Source: Actinopolyspora erythraea (GTDB taxonomy: Bacteria > Actinomycetota > Actinomycetes > Mycobacteriales > Pseudonocardiaceae). Taken from it: 64,000 nt of DNA. The stretch lies in NCBI RefSeq assembly GCF_002263515.1, contig NZ_CP022752.1, forward strand, positions 4,960,001-5,024,000, written 5' to 3'. The notes beneath the pieces were generated by a model. It ran no database searches. It worked only from the letters and a program-made list of their open reading frames with translations, and was not told the DNA's origin. The translations under genes and the position numbers were made by a program. Positions 23,717 through 33,372 of this stretch are shown here, piece by piece (within the stretch, counting starts at the first letter, position 1; every line of letters begins with the position of its first letter).

Positions 23717-25822
23717 ATGTCGGCCAACTCAGCCGAACCACGCGTGCTCCCACTACCGCTGCTGAACCACTTCTCCGCGAACCGTTCCGCCGTGACCTGT
23801 GAGTACCGCTGCGGCAACGCCTGCGCGCACGACGCGCCGAACGAATCGGTCAACAGCTACTTCGGCGACGTGGTGCGACGGGTCATGGACAGACGCGGCG
23901 CGCTGCGCGCGGGCGCGGTGCTGTCCGTGGCGGCCGGAGTGACCGCCGCGACGGGTGGCACGGCGGCGGCACGACCGGGCCTGGGCCACGGCAACGGGCA
24001 CGGCAACGGCAACGGTCACGGCGGCCACGCCGCCGCCGGCACCGACTTCGACCCGGTGCAGCCGAACACCCGGGACAGCGTGGTCATCCCCGAGGGCTAC
24101 GAGCAGCAGGTGGTCATCAGGTGGGGAGACCCCGTGCTCGCCTCGGCCCCGGAGTTCGACTTCCGGAACCAGACCCCCGAGGCCCAACAGCTGCAGTTCG
24201 GCTACAACAACGACTTCGCCGGACTGATCCCGCTGGACCGCGCCGGGATCCACAACCTGCTGGTGGTCAACCACGAGTACACCACCGAAACGCACATGTT
24301 CGCCGACTACGACCCGGACAACCCCACCGAGCAGCAGGTGCGAACCGCCTGGGCCGCGCACGGCATGTCCGTCCTGCTGGTCAGGCGCGATCCGGCGCGC
24401 GGCGGACTCACCCCGCTGCCGAGCTGGTACAGCAGGCGGATCACGCTGCGCACCGAGTTCGAGATGCGCGGCCCCGCCGCGGGCAGCGACCTGCTCAAGA
24501 CCTCCGAGGACCCGAGCGGAAAGCGGGTGCTGGGGACCCAGAACAACTGCGCCGGGGGCGTCACTCCCTGGGGGACCGTGCTCTCCGGCGAGGAGAACTT
24601 CCACCAGTACTTCGCCAACGCCGACCTGGTCAACGACCCGCTTACCAGGGAGCGGATGCGGCGTTACGGCGTCGGTACCGGCAGTAGCTCCCGCAAGTGG
24701 GAACGCTTCGAGAAGCGCTGGGACGCCAGCCGGGAACCGAACGAGTCGAACCGGTTCGGCTGGATCGTGGAGGTGGACCCGCACGACCCCGACTCGACCC
24801 CGGTGAAGCACACCGCGCTGGGGCGTTTCAAGCACGAGGGCGCCACCGTGCGCACCACCGAGGACGGCCGGGTGGCCGTCTACATGGGAGACGACGAGCG
24901 GTTCGACTACATCTACAAGTTCGTCTCCAGCGGCAGGATGAAGAACGGCCGCAGCGCCCACGCGCGCAGGCACAACATGTCGCTGCTCGACCACGGAACC
25001 CTCTACGTGGCGCGGTTCTCCGGTGACAGCCCCGCCTCGGAGATCGACGGCAGCGGCGAGCTGCCCTCCGACGGCGAGTTCGACGGCAGCGGTGAGTGGT
25101 TGCCGCTGGCCACCGGCGACACCTCCCACGTCCCCGGCTTCACCGCCGAGGAGGTCTACGTGTTCACCCGGCTCGCGGCCGACCGGGTCGGGGCGACCAA
25201 GATGGACCGGCCGGAGGACATCGAGCCGAACCCCACCAACGGCCGGGTCTACTGCGCGCTGACCAACAACTCCAACCGCGGGACAGCGGGGCACGCCCCG
25301 GTCGACGAGGCCAACCCCCGGATCGGCAATAAGCACGGTCACGTGCTCGAGATCCGCGAGGACCACGACGATCCGACCTCGACCCGCATGTCCTGGGGAC
25401 TGCTGCTGGTCTGCGGCGACCCGGAGGAGGCGGGAACCTACTACGGCGGGTTCGACAAGGACCAGGTCAGCCCGATCTCCTGCCCCGACAACGTGGCGTT
25501 CGACCGGCACGGCAACCTGTGGATCGCCACGGACGGCAACGAGCTCGGCTCCAACGACGGCCTGTTCGCGGTACCGGTGACCGGTTCGGAGCGGGGGCAC
25601 GTCAAGCAGTTCCTGACCGTGCCCAACGGCGCCGAGACCTGCGGCCCGATCGTCACCGACGATCTCGTGACCGTCTGCGTCCAGCATCCGGGGGAGAACG
25701 GTTCCGGCCCGGAGAACCCCGGCTCGCACTGGCCGGACGGCGGCGACTCCCAGCCGAGGCCCTCGCTGGTGGCGGTGTGGCGCAGCCACGGCCACCGCGT
25801 GGGGGAGATCGGACGCCGCTGA
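23717..25822 (+). CDS. phoX: PhoX-family alkaline phosphatase, Tat-exported
   Basis: 701 residues from ATG 23717 (AAAGG 6 nt upstream; GTG 23702 is the alternative). RRGALRAGAVLSVAAGVTAA around residue 58 is a twin-arginine signal that follows a 50-residue N-terminal extension, as is usual for PhoX. A His/Gly/Asn repeat comes after it. The catalytic domain contains VVNHEYT, GGVTPWGTVLSGEEN, YMGDDERFDYIYKFV and PDNVAFDRHGNLWIATDG, the calcium/iron-binding beta-propeller motifs. It releases phosphate from organic esters outside the cell. Confidence 0.92.
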   Translation: MSANSAEPRVLPLPLLNHFSANRSAVTCEYRCGNACAHDAPNESVNSYFGDVVRRVMDRRGALRAGAVLSVAAGVTAATGGTAAARPGLGHGNGHGNGNGHGGHAAAGTDFDPVQPNTRDSVVIPEGYEQQVVIRWGDPVLASAPEFDFRNQTPEAQQLQFGYNNDFAGLIPLDRAGIHNLLVVNHEYTTETHMFADYDPDNPTEQQVRTAWAAHGMSVLLVRRDPARGGLTPLPSWYSRRITLRTEFEMRGPAAGSDLLKTSEDPSGKRVLGTQNNCAGGVTPWGTVLSGEENFHQYFANADLVNDPLTRERMRRYGVGTGSSSRKWERFEKRWDASREPNESNRFGWIVEVDPHDPDSTPVKHTALGRFKHEGATVRTTEDGRVAVYMGDDERFDYIYKFVSSGRMKNGRSAHARRHNMSLLDHGTLYVARFSGDSPASEIDGSGELPSDGEFDGSGEWLPLATGDTSHVPGFTAEEVYVFTRLAADRVGATKMDRPEDIEPNPTNGRVYCALTNNSNRGTAGHAPVDEANPRIGNKHGHVLEIREDHDDPTSTRMSWGLLLVCGDPEEAGTYYGGFDKDQVSPISCPDNVAFDRHGNLWIATDGNELGSNDGLFAVPVTGSERGHVKQFLTVPNGAETCGPIVTDDLVTVCVQHPGENGSGPENPGSHWPDGGDSQPRPSLVAVWRSHGHRVGEIGRR

Positions 25823-25975
25823 ACCACGGGCGGTGAGCGAACCGGCACGCACCCGAGGGCCCTGACGGGCCGCTGACGGACACGCGGCAGCCGACCGGTC
25901 GTGCCGGGGCGAGAAGTCCCCGGCACGGCCGGGGGACGCGGTGCCCACACCGGTGGCGACGCTACCGTAATCGAG

Positions 25976-26662
25976 ATGACTTCACGACCGATCGCACTGG
26001 TCACGGGCGCCTCACGCGGGGTGGGCGCGGCCGTGGCCCACCAGCTCTCCGAATCCCACGACGTTCTCCTCGGCGGCCGTAACGAGGAAGCGCTGCGCGG
26101 GATCGCGGCGGAGCTCCCCGGCGCGAGCCCCTGGCCCGCCGAACTCACCGACTACGAGGGGATAGCCGCGGCGGCGGCCGGGATCGAGAAGCTCGACGTG
26201 CTCGTGCACAGCGCGGGGATGGTCGAGCTCGGCTCGGTCTCCGAGACCGGCGTCGACTCCTGGCGACGCACCTTCGAGCTGAACCTGTTCGCCGTCACCG
26301 AGCTGACCAGGACGCTGCTCCCCGCCCTGCGGGCCGCCTCGGGCCACGTGGTGCTGATCAACTCCGGCGCGGGCATGGCGGCCAAGCCGAACTGGGGCTC
26401 CTACGCGGCCAGCAAGTTCGCGCTGCGCGCCTACGCCGACGTGCTACGCGGCGAGGAGGCCCACAACGGCATCAGGGTGACCTCGGTGTTCCCCGGACGC
26501 GTCGCGACCGACATGCAGCGCGAGGTGCGCGAGTCCGAGGGCGGCTCGTTCGAGCCGGAGCGCTACCTGCGGCCGGAATCGGTCGCCGAGACGGTGGTCT
26601 CCAGCGTGCGGGCCGGAGACGACGCGCACATGACGGAGATAGTGCTCCGGCCGAACGGCTGA
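25976..26662 (+). CDS. short-chain dehydrogenase/reductase
   Basis: 228 residues from ATG 25976. TGASRGVG (cofactor binding, residues about 10-17), HSAG for NNAG, the catalytic Ser in LINSGAGM, and YAASK are present; the product is a typical classical SDR. The genomic substrate is unknown. The last strand TEIVLRPNG is standard. The gene ends 210 nt before the convergent amidohydrolase. Confidence 0.9.
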   Translation: MTSRPIALVTGASRGVGAAVAHQLSESHDVLLGGRNEEALRGIAAELPGASPWPAELTDYEGIAAAAAGIEKLDVLVHSAGMVELGSVSETGVDSWRRTFELNLFAVTELTRTLLPALRAASGHVVLINSGAGMAAKPNWGSYAASKFALRAYADVLRGEEAHNGIRVTSVFPGRVATDMQREVRESEGGSFEPERYLRPESVAETVVSSVRAGDDAHMTEIVLRPNG

Positions 26663-26872
26663 CCGGCGTCCACCCGCCGGTCGGCGAGCTGGTCCGACGC
26701 CCCGGCGCCGAACGACCACCCACCCCACCCGTTCCGCCGAGGCCCCGTGTGACTCCCGTGAGGACGGCGGAGACGCGGCGGTTGCCCGCTCGACGCCTCC
26801 GCACCAGTGGCTAGCCCCATCAGGAGCCCCGCCGCCACGACCACCCGGACCGGCCCCGTCCGGAGAACCCGC

Positions 26873-28204
26873 TCAGCCCTCGATCCGGCGGGCGGCGGCA
26901 CGTGCGGACTTCAGCACCGTGTCCCGCTCCACGCGGGTGGGCTCCCCGGTGTCCACCACCTGCTCGCCGGCCACCCAGACGTCTCGCACGCACTCGGCAC
27001 CGGCCGCCCACACCAGGTTCGACAGGATGCGCTCGTCGGTGGCCTCGGGACCGCGCACGAAAGCCGGGGTGTCCAGGTCCAGGTGGACGACATCGGCCCA
27101 CCGGCCGCTCTCCAGCGCACCGATGTCGGAGCGGTGCAGCGCACGCGCACCACCGCGCGTGGCCGCCAGCAGCAGGTCGGCGGCGCCTATCGCGTCGGCG
27201 TACCCCTCCCGAATCCGGGCCAGCATGCCCGCGAGCTGGACCTCCTCCCAGAGGTCGACGTCATCGTTACTGGAGGGGCCGTCGGTGCCGAGTCCGAGCG
27301 GCACGCCCGCCCGGAGCAGCTCGACCAACCGGGCGGTGCCGGAGGCGAGTTTGGCGTTGGAGCCCGGACAGTGGGCCACGCTCACGCCGTGCTCGGCCAG
27401 AACGGCGATGTCGGCGTCGTCGAGATGCACCCCGTGCGCGGCCAGGAAACGGCCTTCCAGCACACCGAGTTCGGCCAGCATCCTCGGCACGGAGCCGTAC
27501 GAACGACGCTGCTCGGCGTCCTCGTCGGCGGTCTCGGCCACGTGGGTGTGCACCAGCGCACCGCGTTCCCGCGCCTGCTCACCGATCCGTCGCAGCGCTT
27601 CCGGCGGCAGCGTGTAGGCGGAGTGCGGACCGTAGGCGAGCTCCACGCGCTCGCCGGGGCCGAACCGCAGGCCGTCACTGTCGATCCAACGGCTGATCCG
27701 GTCCACCATGCCCTGCCAACCGCCCAGATCGCCCAGGTCGGGCATGTCGATCACGGCGGACGCGATCACCACGCGCGAGCCCACTTCGAGCACCGCGTCG
27801 GCCACCGAGTCCGGTGCGAAGTACATCTCCGAGCTGGTGGTGACCCCGGCGGTGAGCATCTCCAGGCTGCCGAGCTGCATGCCCGCGCGTATGTCGGAGG
27901 GACGCAACCTGGCCTCGGCGGGCCAGACCACCTCCCGCAGCCAGCGAAGCAGCGGTAGGTCACCACCCATGCCACGCAGCAGGGTCATGGGAGTGTGCGC
28001 GTGGGTGTTGATCAGTCCCGGCATCAGCAGTCCCGTGCAGTCCCGGACCACGGTGTCCGGGTCCGGTTCGGGAGCCGTGGCACGTGGACCGCAGTATCCC
28101 AGCCTGCCCTGCTCGTCGATGTCCACGACGGCGTCGCGTTGTACCGAACAGGTCTCGTCGCAGGGAAGCACGACCGGAGCACGTAGACGTCGAGTGATCG
28201 GCAT
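26873..28204 (-). CDS. amidohydrolase, SAH/MTA- or 8-oxoguanine-deaminase-like
   Basis: 443 residues from ATG 28204 (TTG 28219 is possible). Metal-ligand motifs: NTHAHTPM early, THVAET in the middle, AHCPGSNAKL and GTDGPSSNDD late. These place it in the TrzN/MtaD/guanine-deaminase branch of the superfamily. The enzyme hydrolyses an amino group from a purine-type substrate; which one cannot be read from sequence alone. No operon partner. Confidence 0.85.
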   Translation of the reverse strand: MPITRRLRAPVVLPCDETCSVQRDAVVDIDEQGRLGYCGPRATAPEPDPDTVVRDCTGLLMPGLINTHAHTPMTLLRGMGGDLPLLRWLREVVWPAEARLRPSDIRAGMQLGSLEMLTAGVTTSSEMYFAPDSVADAVLEVGSRVVIASAVIDMPDLGDLGGWQGMVDRISRWIDSDGLRFGPGERVELAYGPHSAYTLPPEALRRIGEQARERGALVHTHVAETADEDAEQRRSYGSVPRMLAELGVLEGRFLAAHGVHLDDADIAVLAEHGVSVAHCPGSNAKLASGTARLVELLRAGVPLGLGTDGPSSNDDVDLWEEVQLAGMLARIREGYADAIGAADLLLAATRGGARALHRSDIGALESGRWADVVHLDLDTPAFVRGPEATDERILSNLVWAAGAECVRDVWVAGEQVVDTGEPTRVERDTVLKSARAAARRIEG

Positions 28205-28303
28205 GACCGCATTGTCCAACGCACCGGCTCCCCAACGGGAGCCTGCCGCCCCGTCGGGTGGAGCCAGCGTTGCTCCCGGCCCGCACCGCTTCGTGCTCCG
28301 CTC

Positions 28304-28549
28304 CTACGGTCCGAGGGTGTTCACCGCGTGGAACATCACCATTCCGGCCGCGAGCATGCCGCAGGCCAACACGGCCCAGACCACTCCCTCGCGGAAGCGC
28401 CGCGCGGTGGGCGAGAACTCGCGGACTCCGGCACCCGCCCGGACTCCGGGCTTGGGTTCCGGCTGGTCCTCCGTCTGCGGGGAACGGCCGGCGGAGCGGG
28501 GACGGAACAGTCCGAGGAGCAGGGATCGCGGTTGTACGTGTTGCGCCAT
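28304..28549 (-). CDS. small tail-anchored membrane protein
   Basis: 81 residues. The soluble N-terminal half is Arg/Pro/Glu-rich. A single hydrophobic helix follows at about residues 55-75 (EGVVWAVLACGMLAAGMVMF), ending HAVNTLGP. No family recognised. It stands alone between the amidohydrolase and the first two-component system. Confidence 0.6.
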   Translation of the reverse strand: MAQHVQPRSLLLGLFRPRSAGRSPQTEDQPEPKPGVRAGAGVREFSPTARRFREGVVWAVLACGMLAAGMVMFHAVNTLGP

Positions 28550-28733
28550 ACCCTCAGCATGCGCGGACTCCGGGACCGCTCACCTCGGCAAATCGGCCAG
28601 ATCCGTTCCTACTATCGGCCGTTCTCCATCGCCCCCGCTCGCTCACCGATCCGGCGTAGCCGTGGCCCCGGCCGCACGCGCCGTGGACCGGCGGGCAGCC
28701 GGAGCCGTCCGTCCTTCGGCGGTACCCCCGCCA

Positions 28734-29393
28734 TCAGCCGTCCATCAACCCGGTCCGCCAAGCCCAGGCCGCGATCTCCACCCGGTTGCGCGCGCCGATC
28801 TTGCCCTGCACCGCGGCCAGGTGGGACTTGACCGTGGAAAGCGACATGTACAGCTCCCCGCTCACCTCGGTGTTGGTCAGCCCGCGCGCCACGGCTCGGA
28901 CCACCTCGCTCTCCCGGCCGGTCAGCTCCTCCCTCGGTCTGTCGGCCTCCCGGTTCCGGTGCGAACCGGAGTCGTGGAAGTGCCGGAGCAACCGCACGGT
29001 GATCTGCGGCGACACCAGGGCGTCCCCGCGTTCCGCGGCGTGCACCGCCTCCACCAACAGTGCCGGTCCGGCGTCCTTGAGCAGGAAACCGCTGGCACCG
29101 TTGTTGAGCGCGGTGGCCACGTACTCGTCGAGGTCGAACGTGGTCACCACGACGACCCTGATCGGCTCGGCGGTCCCGCCCTCGGTGAGGAGCCTGGTGG
29201 CTTCGAGCCCGTCGATGCCCGGCATCCGGATGTCCATCAGGCAGACGTCCGGACGCAGCTCCCGGGCCAGCCGAACGGCGTCGTGACCGTTGCCCGCGTC
29301 CCCGACCACCTCGATGTCGTCCTCGCTGTCCAGGATCATCCGGAATCCGGCACGGACCATCTCCTGGTCGTCGGCGATCAGCACCCGGATCAT
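28734..29393 (-). CDS. NarL/LuxR-family response regulator
   Basis: 219 residues. Receiver domain with acidic pair DD8-9, phosphorylation site D54 in LMDIRMPG, and K in FLLKD. The LuxR-type HTH starts ELTGRESEVVRAVARGLTN and ends at VEIAAWAWRTGL. The start ATG overlaps the stop of the kinase gene as TAATG, so the pair is translationally coupled. Confidence 0.95.
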   Translation of the reverse strand: MIRVLIADDQEMVRAGFRMILDSEDDIEVVGDAGNGHDAVRLARELRPDVCLMDIRMPGIDGLEATRLLTEGGTAEPIRVVVVTTFDLDEYVATALNNGASGFLLKDAGPALLVEAVHAAERGDALVSPQITVRLLRHFHDSGSHRNREADRPREELTGRESEVVRAVARGLTNTEVSGELYMSLSTVKSHLAAVQGKIGARNRVEIAAWAWRTGLMDG

Positions 29394-31231
29394 TACCGCT
29401 CTTCCCCCACATCCGCCAGCGGCAGCCGAGCCTCGACGCGCCAGCCGTGCCGCCGACCGGGTCCCGCGCTCAACCGACCACCGAGCAGTTCGATTCGCTC
29501 CCGCATCCCGACCAGACCGTATCCCCCGGAGCCACCCGGGGGGCGTCCGCTGGAAGCGGTCCCGTCATCGGTGACCTCGATCAGCAGCTGCTCGCCCACG
29601 GTGTTGACCGAGATCTTGACGAGGTCGGCGTCGAGGGCGTGCTTCTCGGCGTTGGTGACGGCCTCCTGGACGAGCCGCAGCGCCGAACGCCCCACCTCCT
29701 GCGGCACCTCGGTCGTCAGGCGCACGTCCAGCTCGACGCGGCCGCCCGTCCCGTCGCGAGTGCGGTGCTCGACCAGTTTCCGCAGGTCGGCCTCCAGGTC
29801 GACGGTGGGCTCCGTCTCCATCGCGGAGAAGGACTCGGTCTCGGTGTCGCGCATGCTGCCGACGAGCCGCCGCATGGCCGTGAGCGCCTCGGTGCCGCTG
29901 GACGAGATCCGCTCCAGCGCCTCGCTCGCCGCCCTCGGGTTCTTCTCGGCGACCCTGAGCGCGGCCTGCGCCTGCACCACGATGCCGGTGACGTGGTGTG
30001 CGACCACGTCGTGCAGTTCCCGGGCCAGCGCCATCCGCTCGTCCTGCTGCGCGCTCTTCACCGCGGCACGCACCGCACGAGCCCGGTCCTCGTCGCGGGC
30101 GCGGAAGTACATGCCGGTTCCGACCGCCAGCACCAGCAGAACGGCCCCCATGAACAGCACGGGGAGGAAATCCGAGGGCGACAGCGGACCGTAGGGGGCC
30201 GCTCCGGGGATGAGGGCCGCACCGAACAGAGCCGAGGCCGTGAGGGCGCCGGTGGCCACGGCGGCCTCCCGCAGCGGAGCCATTCGGACGACGAAGGCGA
30301 TGAGCAGCATCCCGGCGGCGGTGACGGGAACCGGCACCCCTCCCAGCGCGGACTGCGGGAAACCGGTGGTGGCCCCCAGCCCCACCACGCCGAACAGCGA
30401 GGCCAGCACGGTGGTGAACACGACGTTCACCGCGCCGAGCAGCGCCGCCTGCACCGGGCGGAGCGGTGCGAACACCGCGAGCACCGACATGAGCACCGAG
30501 CTGGCCGCCATCAGTGCGCCGCCGAGGGGCTGGCTGGCGAAGTCCGAACTCGCCACCTGCAGGAACAGCAGCACGGACAGCACGGCGGTGATCGGCCACT
30601 GCCCGCGCAGCAGCTCCGCGACCGGGTGCCGCGCGGATCGGTGCTCCCGGCCGCCCCCCAAGTACATCCCGGTGCCCACGGCGAGCACCAACTGCAGCAG
30701 CCCGAGTTCCAGAGGCCGGATCACAGGGGGATCGTTGCGGAAGAACACGACGACCAGGCACGCCGCCACCAGCACGGCGGTGACCAGCGCGGCCCTGGCA
30801 CGCGTGAGGCTCCGGAACGCGTAGACCACGAGCAGCAGGCCCGCGATGTTCTCGGTGACCGAAACGCGCGGGAGCACGCCGGGACCGGCGTGGACGTCGA
30901 GGAACCCGGCGAGCGCGAGCCCGACCAGCAGCGTGCCCGCGCCGAGCAGCCCGCACCTGACCGGATACCACCGCCCGGCCAGCGCGAGCAGCACCATCAC
31001 CGTGATCAGCGGGACGCGCGCCAGCGCCGAGACACCGGTGTCGAGCGTGAGCGCCAGCTCGCCGCACCAGGTCAACAACAGCAGGGCCGCGAAGATCCAC
31101 TGCTGCCGCAGCGCGTCCACCACGTGTCGTAGCCGGGCGCGAACCGGTCCCCACCCCGCTCGCCCGGGACGGAGCCGAGCGGTGGTCAGGCGATCGGACC
31201 GATGCGGCACACCTCGCAGCCTAACCAGCAC
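29393..31231 (-). CDS. NarL-type sensor histidine kinase
   Basis: Up to 612 residues. The N-terminal two thirds contain about 10-12 hydrophobic helices in two similar halves (each ending near AVGTGMY), an unusually long membrane sensor. The HisKA_3 box is ARELHDVVAHHVTGIVVQAQ. The ATPase domain has QEAVTNAEKHA, VTDDGT and YGLVGMRERIELLGG. The start is uncertain (GTG 31231 lacks a clear Shine-Dalgarno). Signal unknown. Confidence 0.92.
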   Translation of the reverse strand: MLVRLRGVPHRSDRLTTARLRPGRAGWGPVRARLRHVVDALRQQWIFAALLLLTWCGELALTLDTGVSALARVPLITVMVLLALAGRWYPVRCGLLGAGTLLVGLALAGFLDVHAGPGVLPRVSVTENIAGLLLVVYAFRSLTRARAALVTAVLVAACLVVVFFRNDPPVIRPLELGLLQLVLAVGTGMYLGGGREHRSARHPVAELLRGQWPITAVLSVLLFLQVASSDFASQPLGGALMAASSVLMSVLAVFAPLRPVQAALLGAVNVVFTTVLASLFGVVGLGATTGFPQSALGGVPVPVTAAGMLLIAFVVRMAPLREAAVATGALTASALFGAALIPGAAPYGPLSPSDFLPVLFMGAVLLVLAVGTGMYFRARDEDRARAVRAAVKSAQQDERMALARELHDVVAHHVTGIVVQAQAALRVAEKNPRAASEALERISSSGTEALTAMRRLVGSMRDTETESFSAMETEPTVDLEADLRKLVEHRTRDGTGGRVELDVRLTTEVPQEVGRSALRLVQEAVTNAEKHALDADLVKISVNTVGEQLLIEVTDDGTASSGRPPGGSGGYGLVGMRERIELLGGRLSAGPGRRHGWRVEARLPLADVGEER

Positions 31232-31402
31232 GGACGCGCGTGCACCCCGGCCGATCGGTCAGCCGTAAATAACCACATGGCCGATACAACGCGTGACCGA
31301 CGACAGTCACGCTCGGCGGTGCAAGGTAGCAGCAGGTGGTCGTCCGGAGCTCCACACGGCAGGCGCCGGGGCCTCGAACGACCGCGTGAAAGGAGCGAAA
31401 TC

Positions 31403-31516
31403 GTGCTCACCGCATTGTCCGTCATCGGGACGGTACTGGCACTGGCGGTGCTGGTGCTGATGGCACTCAGCGCGACCCTGCCCGACCTCTGGGAGGTGTT
31501 CCACCACGGACGTTGA
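31403..31516 (+). CDS. 37-residue single-helix membrane peptide
   Basis: GTG 31403 with AAAGGAG (31389-31395) 7 nt upstream encodes a hydrophobic helix (ALSVIGTVLALAVLVLMAL) and a short tail ending EVFHHGR. It is divergent from the histidine kinase. The Shine-Dalgarno and composition make it a believable gene too short for most callers. Confidence 0.6.
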   Translation: MLTALSVIGTVLALAVLVLMALSATLPDLWEVFHHGR

Positions 31517-31824
31517 CCCGTGAGTCCGTACCGTCGACCAGAACAGCACATTCCCATCCGGCGCGATCGAGTGCGACGAGCGGCCAGGGGTGAATACGCG
31601 CCCGGGCTCGCACGCCGGGCTCCGAGTGAACCGCACACCGTCGCCAGAACTGTCGAAACGGGATCGCGCCGGTCACCCTCGAACGACGTGCCGGGGTTTC
31701 CCCTCACTGCTGCCTTCCCGCCGTTTCACCGATCGCCCCTGTCGTGTTGTCGACCCCGTCGTGTTGCCGATCGACGTGGGCGCTCCCCGGGCGGGGAACC
31801 TCGAAAACGCCTCAGCGTGACGAC

Positions 31825-31915
31825 CCCCGCGAGTTCTCCCGCATCGCGCTCCCGCGAGGACGGCCCGAGGCCGTGCGAGCCGCTACCCGATGTCGGGCAG
31901 CCCCGGAGCGGGAAG
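31825..31915 (-). repeat. structured intergenic element, copy on minus strand
   Basis: Read on the minus strand: inner stem GCCCGA/TCGGGC (31893-31898 with 31863-31868) around a loop starting catcgggtag. The sequence cgtcctcgcggga and a GCGGGAGAACTCGC hairpin (31829-31842) follow. It matches the order of parts in the copies at 6.1, 44.9 and 51 kb. It lies in the 453-nt gap between the small membrane peptide and trmB, which holds no other recognisable feature. Confidence 0.6.
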
Positions 31916-31969
31916 CGGCGGGAATTCCCGCCAAGCGAGCAATCCGACCACCCGAACGGGAAACTTCGG

Positions 31970-32683
31970 TCAGACGCGTTCGAAGATCAGGTCGTGCACT
32001 TCGCGACCTTCCGCGTGAGCCCGGTTCTCGAACTTGGTCACCGGACGCCATTCCGGTCGCGGCGCCCAGCCACCCGGCTGATCGGCATGGCGATTCCGCA
32101 ATCGCGACTCCGCCGTGCAGACCTCCATCATCTGCTCGGCGTAGCTCACCCAGTCGGTGGCCAGGTGCAGCACGCCCCCGGGACGTAATCTCGACGCGAC
32201 CAGCGCCACGAAGCCGGGCTGGACCAGGCGACGTTTGTGGTGCCGCTTCTTCGGCCAGGGGTCCGGGAAGAAGACCCGCACCTCGCTGAGCGTGTCCTCC
32301 GGTATGTGCTCGCGCAGCAGCACCGTGGCGTCGCCGCGCAGCAACCGGAGGTTGTCGACACCGAGCTTCTCGGCCCGCGCCAGCAGCTGTGCCAGGCCAG
32401 GCTTGTAGACCTCCACCGCGAGGTGGTCGCGCTCCGGCTGGTCCGCCGCGAGCCGCGCGGTGGTCTCCCCCATGCCGGAACCTATCTCCAGCACGAGCGG
32501 CGCGGTACGACCGAACCAGCCGGTGGTGTCGAGCGGGCCTTCGGGGAGTTCGGAGATGTCGTGGCCGAACTCCTCCCAGTAGCGGTCCCACGCGCGCTGT
32601 TGACCGGTCGTCATGCGCTCGCCGCGCTGGACGTAGCTGACAACCGTGCGCCGGTGGGGAACCTGCTGGTCGGAAGCACTCAC
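31970..32683 (-). CDS. trmB: tRNA (guanine-N7-)-methyltransferase
   Basis: 237 residues from GTG 32683; a TTG six codons earlier is possible. SAM motif LEIGSGMGET, then the family signature FFPDPWPKKRHHKRRLVQP and the C-terminal TKFENRAHAEGREVHDLIFER. It forms m7G46 in tRNA. Single gene, no operon partner. Confidence 0.95.
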   Translation of the reverse strand: MSASDQQVPHRRTVVSYVQRGERMTTGQQRAWDRYWEEFGHDISELPEGPLDTTGWFGRTAPLVLEIGSGMGETTARLAADQPERDHLAVEVYKPGLAQLLARAEKLGVDNLRLLRGDATVLLREHIPEDTLSEVRVFFPDPWPKKRHHKRRLVQPGFVALVASRLRPGGVLHLATDWVSYAEQMMEVCTAESRLRNRHADQPGGWAPRPEWRPVTKFENRAHAEGREVHDLIFERV

Positions 32684-32799
32684 GGCAACCCAGTATCGCA
32701 AACCCGGCCACCGGTCCGGCCGACACCACCGACCGGCAGGGACTCACCGCCCTGCCGGTGACCGGGACGGTCGTCCCGATCACCGGTAGTGCACGCGTG

Positions 32800-33372
32800 T
32801 CACCAGGACTCGATGCGGGGCAGGATCGCGGCGAGCTCGCCGACCCCGGGGGCCGGCACCCGTGGCGTGCTCGCCCCGTCCACCTGGGCGGGCACGATGT
32901 TGATCCACCCCGGGTGCTGGTCGGTCAGCGTGACCGTGGTGGGAACCGCCATCGGGGGACGGTCGGACGGACCGTACTCCCAGTAGCCGATCTCTCCCGC
33001 CGTGGACCAGGGGACGAACACCCAACCGGGCCGGGCGATCAGCAGCGCGTGCACGTCGTCCTCGAACCGGAACGCCTCGGCGCGACTGCCGACCTCGCCC
33101 CGGTGCAGCGCGTGCAGCCACCAGGGAGCGGGAAGCCGTCCCTCGGGACCGCCGAGCTTGCGGAACAGATCCAGTACCTGCTCCTCGGGAGCGGTGTGTA
33201 TCCACCCGGTACGCACCGACTCCGGGGAGCCCGCCTCCCCCTCGGGCCGGTTCGACTCGGTGGCCAACGACCACTCCAGCCTGGGGATGGGGATCAGTCG
33301 CACTTCCTCGGCGTCACCGTTGTCCTCGACTGCTTTTTGATTGAGCGACGAAAACTCACTCGAAAGAACCAC
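32800..33372 (-). CDS. hypothetical protein, 190 aa
   Basis: GTG 33372 is preceded by GGGTGAG. The protein is soluble and Trp-rich (PAPWWLHALHRG, VFVPWSTAGEIGYWEYG), with a C-terminal VGELAAILPRIESW. No family recognised. It could be in one transcript with trmB, 117 nt further on. Confidence 0.6.
   Translation of the reverse strand: MVLSSEFSSLNQKAVEDNGDAEEVRLIPIPRLEWSLATESNRPEGEAGSPESVRTGWIHTAPEEQVLDLFRKLGGPEGRLPAPWWLHALHRGEVGSRAEAFRFEDDVHALLIARPGWVFVPWSTAGEIGYWEYGPSDRPPMAVPTTVTLTDQHPGWINIVPAQVDGASTPRVPAPGVGELAAILPRIESW

Noticed and set aside
23753..25948. 731-aa minus-strand frame opposite phoX
   Set aside because: Val/Gly/Arg/Ala-rich antisense frame with no recognisable motif.
28258..28659. 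133-aa plus-strand frame over the small tail-anchored protein
   Set aside because: Antisense to a frame with a clear hydrophobic helix; no start signal.
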